DNA of 64,000 nt from Rathayibacter_A sp036510655 (GTDB lineage Bacteria > Actinomycetota > Actinomycetes > Actinomycetales > Microbacteriaceae). Made by a program: the position numbers and the translations under genes. The notes beneath the pieces were generated by a model, which saw only the letters and a list, made by a program, of their open reading frames with translations, did no database searches and was not told where the DNA came from. This document shows, in pieces, positions 60,093-64,000 of this stretch (position 1 is its first letter; each line of letters begins with the position of its first letter). The stretch covers positions 19,772 through 83,771 of the forward strand of contig DATCDQ010000061.1 in NCBI GenBank assembly GCA_036510655.1. The letters run 5' to 3'.

Positions 60093-61414
60093 ACATTCGA
60101 CTTTACGTGCTGGTCGGGTTCCGCGCTGGTGAGAGAGGGCATTCGTCGTCGCGCGCGGCGGCGCAGCACCACCCCGACAAGAACGGCCGCAAGCGCCATA
60201 CCGGCCGGGTAGAGAAGATTGGCACCGGCGAGCAGCAGCAGGCCGAGCACGAGCACGCACGAAACAGCGGCCATCCACCAGCCGAGCGACCATCTCGGAA
60301 GCAGCACGAGCGCCGCGGCGACACCCACTCCGTAGATCGCGGCCGCGATGCTCGTATGGATGAGGATGATCGGGGCCAGTTCGCCGACGCCCGCCACGAT
60401 CGCGAAATAGATCGCCATGACGACGGCGCTGAGTGCGAGTCCGCGACGGGCGATTCCGCCGCTCTCCGCGCCGTGACCGAACCAGCGCGGCAGGTCGCCA
60501 TCGCGGCCCATGGCAGCACCAAGTTTGCTGAACGCCGCGACATACGTGTTGAACACGCCGGCAACCACGATGGCTGCGATCGCGGCGACGATCACACCCC
60601 ACCCGCGCCCGAGAGACAGGGTGACGATCGACAGCAGCGGCACTTCGCCCGCACCGGCACTTGATCCGAGAGTCAAAACCGTCATCGACTGGATGGCCAG
60701 GTACGCGACCGACACGACCACCAGCGCGAGCGCTGTCGCGCGCGGGATGTCGCGTCGCGGGTTGCGAAATTCGCCGCCGATGCCGGCGACGGCTTCCCAG
60801 CCTGCAAACGCCCAAATGTAGAGGCTGATCGCACCTCCGACTCCGGTGAGCCCATGCGGCAGGAACGGGGCGAGGTTTGCCGAATTTGAGTGTGGCACGG
60901 CCGCAACGAGCACGAACACCAACACGGCTACGAGCGCTCCGCTCAGGACCAACTGGACCCACCCGGTGAAGCGGATGCCGAACACGGCCACGACGAGCGG
61001 AATGACAATGAGTGCCGCCGCGATCAGCACCGTCTCAAGTCGGTCACCGCCGACGATCGCCACGACGTACTGCGCGGTCATCAGCGCGGCAACGGGGGCT
61101 CCGATCGGCGTTCCGAAGAAGAACCAGTAGCTGATCACCCGCGCGGCCGTCGGCCCGAATGCGCGTCGTGCGAACGTCGCGACGCCGCCGGCATCCGGGT
61201 GTCGACGCGAGAGCGCCGCAAACGTTGACGCGAGCGGAACGGAGATCACGGCAAGCACGGCCACCGCAAGAACCGCGCCGGGGCCGGCCACGCGTGCGGC
61301 GAGGGCGGGCAGCACGAGCACGCCGGTGCCGAGAACGGCCGCGATATAGAGTGCCGTTCCCTGGGCGAGTCCGAGCCCGCGGCGGGTCGTTCCCGATTCA
61401 GTCGTGTCGCTCAC
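60089..61414 (-). CDS. APC-family amino-acid permease/exporter (YjeH-like)
   Basis: 441 residues, about 12 predicted helices. The family's first helix with a Gly-rich unwound segment (ALYIAAVLGTGVLVLPALAA) and the consensus-like IWAFAGWEAVAGIGGEFRNP identify the APC superfamily. The length and start resemble YjeH-type Met/branched-chain exporters (moderate confidence). Start GTG 61414 has no clear ribosome binding site. Coupled to the MFS gene downstream. Confidence 0.88.
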   Translation of the reverse strand: MSDTTESGTTRRGLGLAQGTALYIAAVLGTGVLVLPALAARVAGPGAVLAVAVLAVISVPLASTFAALSRRHPDAGGVATFARRAFGPTAARVISYWFFFGTPIGAPVAALMTAQYVVAIVGGDRLETVLIAAALIVIPLVVAVFGIRFTGWVQLVLSGALVAVLVFVLVAAVPHSNSANLAPFLPHGLTGVGGAISLYIWAFAGWEAVAGIGGEFRNPRRDIPRATALALVVVSVAYLAIQSMTVLTLGSSAGAGEVPLLSIVTLSLGRGWGVIVAAIAAIVVAGVFNTYVAAFSKLGAAMGRDGDLPRWFGHGAESGGIARRGLALSAVVMAIYFAIVAGVGELAPIILIHTSIAAAIYGVGVAAALVLLPRWSLGWWMAAVSCVLVLGLLLLAGANLLYPAGMALAAVLVGVVLRRRARRRMPSLTSAEPDQHVKSNV

Positions 61415-61502
61415 CGTTTCAGTGTGCCGCTACCCACTGACATTGCGCATTCTCGCCGGCGCACACGGCATGGAGTGGCGCAGGCACGAGGCGAGCGCCA
61501 GG

Positions 61503-62402
61503 TCAGATCACAGCGAATGCGCGCACAGGGAACGTGCCAAACCCTTCGACCTTCGGTGGTGCAGCCGTAAAGTGCGCCCCGCGCGCCGGCACCTCGCCCA
61601 GATTCGTCAGATGTTCGACCACGTGGATGCCCGCGGCAAGCAACAGCGAATGCGCCGGCCGCTCGCCGCCCGATTCCATGTCGTCGACATTTACCGAGTC
61701 GATGCCGACGAGCGCAATCCCGGCGTCTACCAGGTGACGCGCACCTGCCTCGGTGAGAAATGGAGCACCGTTTGCGTACGCCGCTGCGCCGAAGTGCCGA
61801 TCCCATCCGGTGTGCAAGAGCACGGCCGCCCCTGCCAGTTCTCGATCGTAGAACACTTCGGCAGGGATGCCGCGCTCGTGCGCTTCCGTCAGATGGAAGA
61901 CGTCGGCAGGCAGGCCAACCATGGTCGACAGGTCGAGGCCGGCGAGGTCCGCGCCGCCGTCATAGCGGTGGTACGGACTGTCGAGATACGTGCCGGTGTT
62001 GCCCGCCATCGTGATGACATCCATCACGAATTCGGTGCCGGGAGCGTAGCGGGAGCGCGAGTCCTCGCGGGTCAGGTGCGGCGTGATCACCGGCACAGGC
62101 AGCCCGGGCAGCGTGATCATCCCGACACGGATGGTGTGGCTCAGGTCGACAATCCGGCCCGCGTCCGCGCGTGCCTTCGTCTCGATCCCACGGCTGCCCT
62201 GGTGCTGCTCCTCGACGATCTCGAGATTCCGGATCTCCGCACTCGCCACGAGCGCCAGCCCCAGATGCTGCACGAACAGGCGGCCGACGGTCACAGCATC
62301 TGCGTCGTCGCTCGGCAGGTCGAGCCGGAAGCCGTCGGCGCTCAACCCACCCCCGTTGACGAACGTGACGTGTGCGTCGAAGTGTGCCCGGTATTCAGTC
62401 AT
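61503..62402 (-). CDS. Cyclase-family metal-dependent hydrolase with altered metal motif
   Basis: 299 residues. An N-terminal about 75-residue extension (beta-rich, ending EEQHQGSRG) precedes the cyclase fold (PF04199), which begins at RIVDLSHTIRVGM (83-95). The canonical HxGTHxDxPxH motif reads NTGTYLDSPYH (135-145): Asn135 and Tyr139 replace two histidines, while Asp141 and His145 remain. Family members hydrolyse N-formylkynurenine or cyclic amides and esters. The variant may bind a different metal or have another activity. ATG 62402 is the likely start; longer frames are possible. Confidence 0.85.
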   Translation of the reverse strand: MTEYRAHFDAHVTFVNGGGLSADGFRLDLPSDDADAVTVGRLFVQHLGLALVASAEIRNLEIVEEQHQGSRGIETKARADAGRIVDLSHTIRVGMITLPGLPVPVITPHLTREDSRSRYAPGTEFVMDVITMAGNTGTYLDSPYHRYDGGADLAGLDLSTMVGLPADVFHLTEAHERGIPAEVFYDRELAGAAVLLHTGWDRHFGAAAYANGAPFLTEAGARHLVDAGIALVGIDSVNVDDMESGGERPAHSLLLAAGIHVVEHLTNLGEVPARGAHFTAAPPKVEGFGTFPVRAFAVI

Positions 62403-62627
62403 GCTCTCATTCTCGTCGCATCCCCATTTCTCAGTGACCTCGTGATGATCACGTCGATAGTGCCGCCGCCCACTTGTCGGCGATCCGTCACGTGACCCTC
62501 CAGCCACCCACACTAGTCAAGTATCATTACTACTGAGGTCATCCAGCAGGACCGGCGCGGCGCAGCAACATTGGCGTAGGGTGTGAACCTCGTGGGATCA
62601 GAGTGGACGAATGGAGCCGAGAGCGGG

Positions 62628-63071
62628 ATGGACGACGAGCAGCGGGTTGATCTAGGGGTGTCGTTGTACATCCCGTACCGGTACACCGAGGACCGGATTT
62701 TCCGGGCCATCCAGGATGCCGGGTTCGACGACTGGACACTCGTCCAATGCCGGGTCTTTCAACGCATTGCCCCGGACGGTTCGCGCCTCACGGACCTCGC
62801 GGACCAGGCACAAATGAGCAAGCAGAGCGCCGGCGTGCTGGTCGATCAACTGGAACGCTTGGGCTATGTCCGCCGGGTCCCCGATCCCACGGATGGCCGC
62901 GCCCGATTGATCGTGATCGAACAACGCGGCCGGCGGGCGGTCGAGGTGGCCAAGGTGACACTCGACGAGATCCTCTCGGAGTGGAAGGCCTACCTGGGCA
63001 CCCGCAACTTCACGTTATTGCATCAGATCCTGGATCAACTCCGCGAGATCACCGACCCATACGAACGGTAG
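62628..63071 (+). CDS. MarR-family transcriptional regulator
   Basis: 147 residues from ATG 62628 (GTG 62583 would add 15). Winged-helix pattern: LTDLADQAQMSKQSAGVLVD (recognition helix region), LERLGYVRRVPDPTDGRARL (wing with the MarR DxRxR-like DPTDGRAR) and a C-terminal dimerisation helix. It probably represses the NAD(P)-binding protein gene downstream, whose promoter carries a perfect inverted repeat. The 225-base divergent gap to the cyclase gene shows no clear operator. Confidence 0.88.
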   Translation: MDDEQRVDLGVSLYIPYRYTEDRIFRAIQDAGFDDWTLVQCRVFQRIAPDGSRLTDLADQAQMSKQSAGVLVDQLERLGYVRRVPDPTDGRARLIVIEQRGRRAVEVAKVTLDEILSEWKAYLGTRNFTLLHQILDQLREITDPYER

Positions 63072-63155
63072 GACGGCCGCCCCGAGCCGTCCGCCCCCGA
63101 TTCCTGTTCGCCCGAGCCGCCGGGGCAGGGGGCGCCGGCAGACTTCGATTCAGTC

Positions 63156-63185
63156 TTGACATTAGTCAGCTTTATTGACTAATAT
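63156..63185 (+). promoter_or_regulatory. Promoter with MarR-type operator
   Basis: TTGACA (63156-63161), 18 bases, TAATAT (63180-63185). The perfect inverted repeat ATTAGTCA-N7-TGACTAAT (63161-63168, 63176-63183) spans the space between the two boxes, ideal for repression by the MarR protein just upstream. Confidence 0.8.
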
Positions 63186-63231
63186 GGTCAATGATTCTGA
63201 CACTTCATCTCTCATTAGAAAGCGAAATATC

Positions 63232-63864
63232 ATGAAGTTTCTCGTCCTCGGCGCAACCGGCCGCACCGGCGTCCCCTTCGTCAAAAAGGCACTCGACCAG
63301 GGACACCAGGTCACCGCCCTCGTTCGAAGAGCCGACGCCACCGCCGACTCGCGTGTCCAGATCGTCAGCGGAGACGTCACCGACGCCGCCGTGATCGCGA
63401 CGGCAGCCCGAGGCCACGACGCGGTCATCAGTACCCTCGGAGCCAAAAGCGTCCGTGAAACCCCCACGCTAATCACGGACATGGTCCGTGCAGTGATCGC
63501 GTCCGCGAAAACATCAGGGGTCGATCGCTTCGTCGTCGTCTCCGCGTTCGGAGTCGGCGACTCACTGGCCAAAGCCTCATTCTTGGCCGGTCTGATATTC
63601 CGCACAGCGTTACGCAAAAAGTACGCAGACAAAGCCGCGTCGGAAGTTCTCTTGACCGCGAGCAACCTGAAATGGACCCTCGAATACCCCGGCGCCTTGA
63701 ACGACCAGGACAGCACCCAATACACCGCAACCGTGCTCGAGGATGTCACACGATTGCCGATCCTCCCCACGACATCCCGAGCAAACGTCGCCGACTTCCT
63801 CCTCCGCTCCGCCGTGGAAGACACCTTCATCCGTCAGATCGTCGTCGTCACCGACACTAACTAG
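63232..63864 (+). CDS. NAD(P)-binding (atypical SDR, NmrA/SDR_a5-like) protein
   Basis: 210 residues. Rossmann start MKFLVLGATGRTGVPFVKKA with GATGRTG (7-13), then strand ends GDVTDAAVI and VISTLGAKS. The closest groups are NAD(P)H-binding flavin-reductase-like or NmrA-like atypical SDRs. ATG 63232 is chosen because the GATG motif must be near the start; the preceding open codons include the promoter. Controlled by the MarR-type operator. The stop codon lies at the apparent left end of an IS630-type element, so the original 3' end may have been altered by insertion. Confidence 0.85.
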   Translation: MKFLVLGATGRTGVPFVKKALDQGHQVTALVRRADATADSRVQIVSGDVTDAAVIATAARGHDAVISTLGAKSVRETPTLITDMVRAVIASAKTSGVDRFVVVSAFGVGDSLAKASFLAGLIFRTALRKKYADKAASEVLLTASNLKWTLEYPGALNDQDSTQYTATVLEDVTRLPILPTTSRANVADFLLRSAVEDTFIRQIVVVTDTN

Positions 63865-64000
63865 TGTCCTGCGCCTGAAATTCTCTGGTTAAGTTGTAGA
63901 ATGGGGTATGCCAAGAACGGGACGTCCGAAGGCCGAGTTGACGCTGAGTGAGGATGAGCGGGAACAGCTCCTGCGCTGGTCCAGGCGGGCGAAGTCTTCG
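63865..64000 (+). mobile_element. Left end of an IS630-type insertion sequence (cut by window edge)
   Basis: A 43-base AT-richer leader starting TGTCCTGCGCC directly follows a TA dinucleotide (63863 region), the target of IS630/Tc1 elements, and precedes the transposase start. The exact end and the terminal repeat cannot be confirmed without the right half. Confidence 0.6.
63908..64000 (+). CDS. IS630-family transposase, N-terminal part
   Basis: The frame ATG 63908 to the window edge gives 31 residues, beginning MPRTGRPKAELTLSEDEREQ and continuing LLRWSRRAKSS. This opening is characteristic of the helix-turn-helix N-terminus of actinobacterial IS630-family transposases. The DDE catalytic domain lies outside the window. 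Confidence 0.75.
   Translation, partial: MPRTGRPKAELTLSEDEREQLLRWSRRAKSS

Noticed and set aside
60093..60962. Extension of the MFS transporter by about 290 N-terminal residues
   Set aside because: The extension overlaps the APC permease in another frame, is Arg-rich and non-membrane, and a GTGA overlap at 60092-60089 gives a normal start.
62514..62545. TAGTCA...TACTGA considered as a second MarR operator upstream of the MarR gene
   Set aside because: Half-sites are imperfect and the spacing differs from the clear ATTAGTCA-N7-TGACTAAT site at 63161.

Overview
The window is high-GC DNA with many GTG starts, long runs of genes joined by 4-base stop/start overlaps, CUT1-type sugar ABC importers, LacI-family repressors and Tat or lipoprotein solute-binding proteins. 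This points to a soil- or plant-associated actinobacterium, most likely Microbacteriaceae (inference from gene content and style; no rRNA is present). Almost the whole window is carbohydrate catabolism: four LacI-type regulators, four sugar ABC importers and about ten glycan-active enzymes.

Layout. 1-1842: 3' part of a gluconate-dehydrogenase-like GMC oxidoreductase. 1769-8777 (minus): GH3, YicI-type GH31 alpha-xylosidase and GH42 beta-galactosidase, with a divergent LacI regulator and a YesL (DUF624) membrane protein (8893-10527). 10592-24130 (minus): an LplB/LplC-type importer, GH95, GH127, a Gfo/Idh/MocA dehydrogenase, a ThuA protein and a MalFG-type importer, controlled from 24131-24360 by two perfect palindromes next to the divergent LacI gene 24361-25416. 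GH95 + GH42 + GH31 + GH3 match the Fuc-Gal-Xyl-Glc side-chain order of fucosylated xyloglucan. All lack signal peptides, so imported oligosaccharides are probably trimmed inside the cell. The xylose released would enter xylA/xylB (25482-28227).

28487-31829 (minus): TIM-barrel isomerase, DUF993 aldolase-like protein and Gfo/Idh/MocA dehydrogenase. 31898-44842: the least understood part. It holds a LacI regulator, TIM-barrel proteins, two divergent D-2-hydroxyacid dehydrogenases, a DUF2264 protein, a secreted alginate-lyase-fold protein, a muconate-cycloisomerase-like enolase-superfamily enzyme and a CUT1 importer. Four copies of a 14-bp operator (GGTAAGCGCATTCC, three identical) tie its three transcription units into one regulon. 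I regard this as the best candidate for an undescribed acidic-glycan pathway.

45122-46221: DinB-like and VOC genes. 46343-54771: araBDA, a divergent ribose-type importer and a LacI regulator, linked by five ATGnnnACGGTCACAT-like operators. 55020-58447: two glycosyltransferases. 58683-62402: MFS and APC transporters and a cyclase-family hydrolase. 62628-63864: MarR regulator and NAD(P)-binding protein, followed at the right edge by the start of an IS630-type element.

Dispersed structure: four copies of a palindromic intergenic repeat built on GAGGTGCGGACTTCGGTCGC, two further long hairpins of the same design, two repeats lying in frame inside the DUF993 gene, and a strongly G-rich tract upstream of the arabinose regulator.
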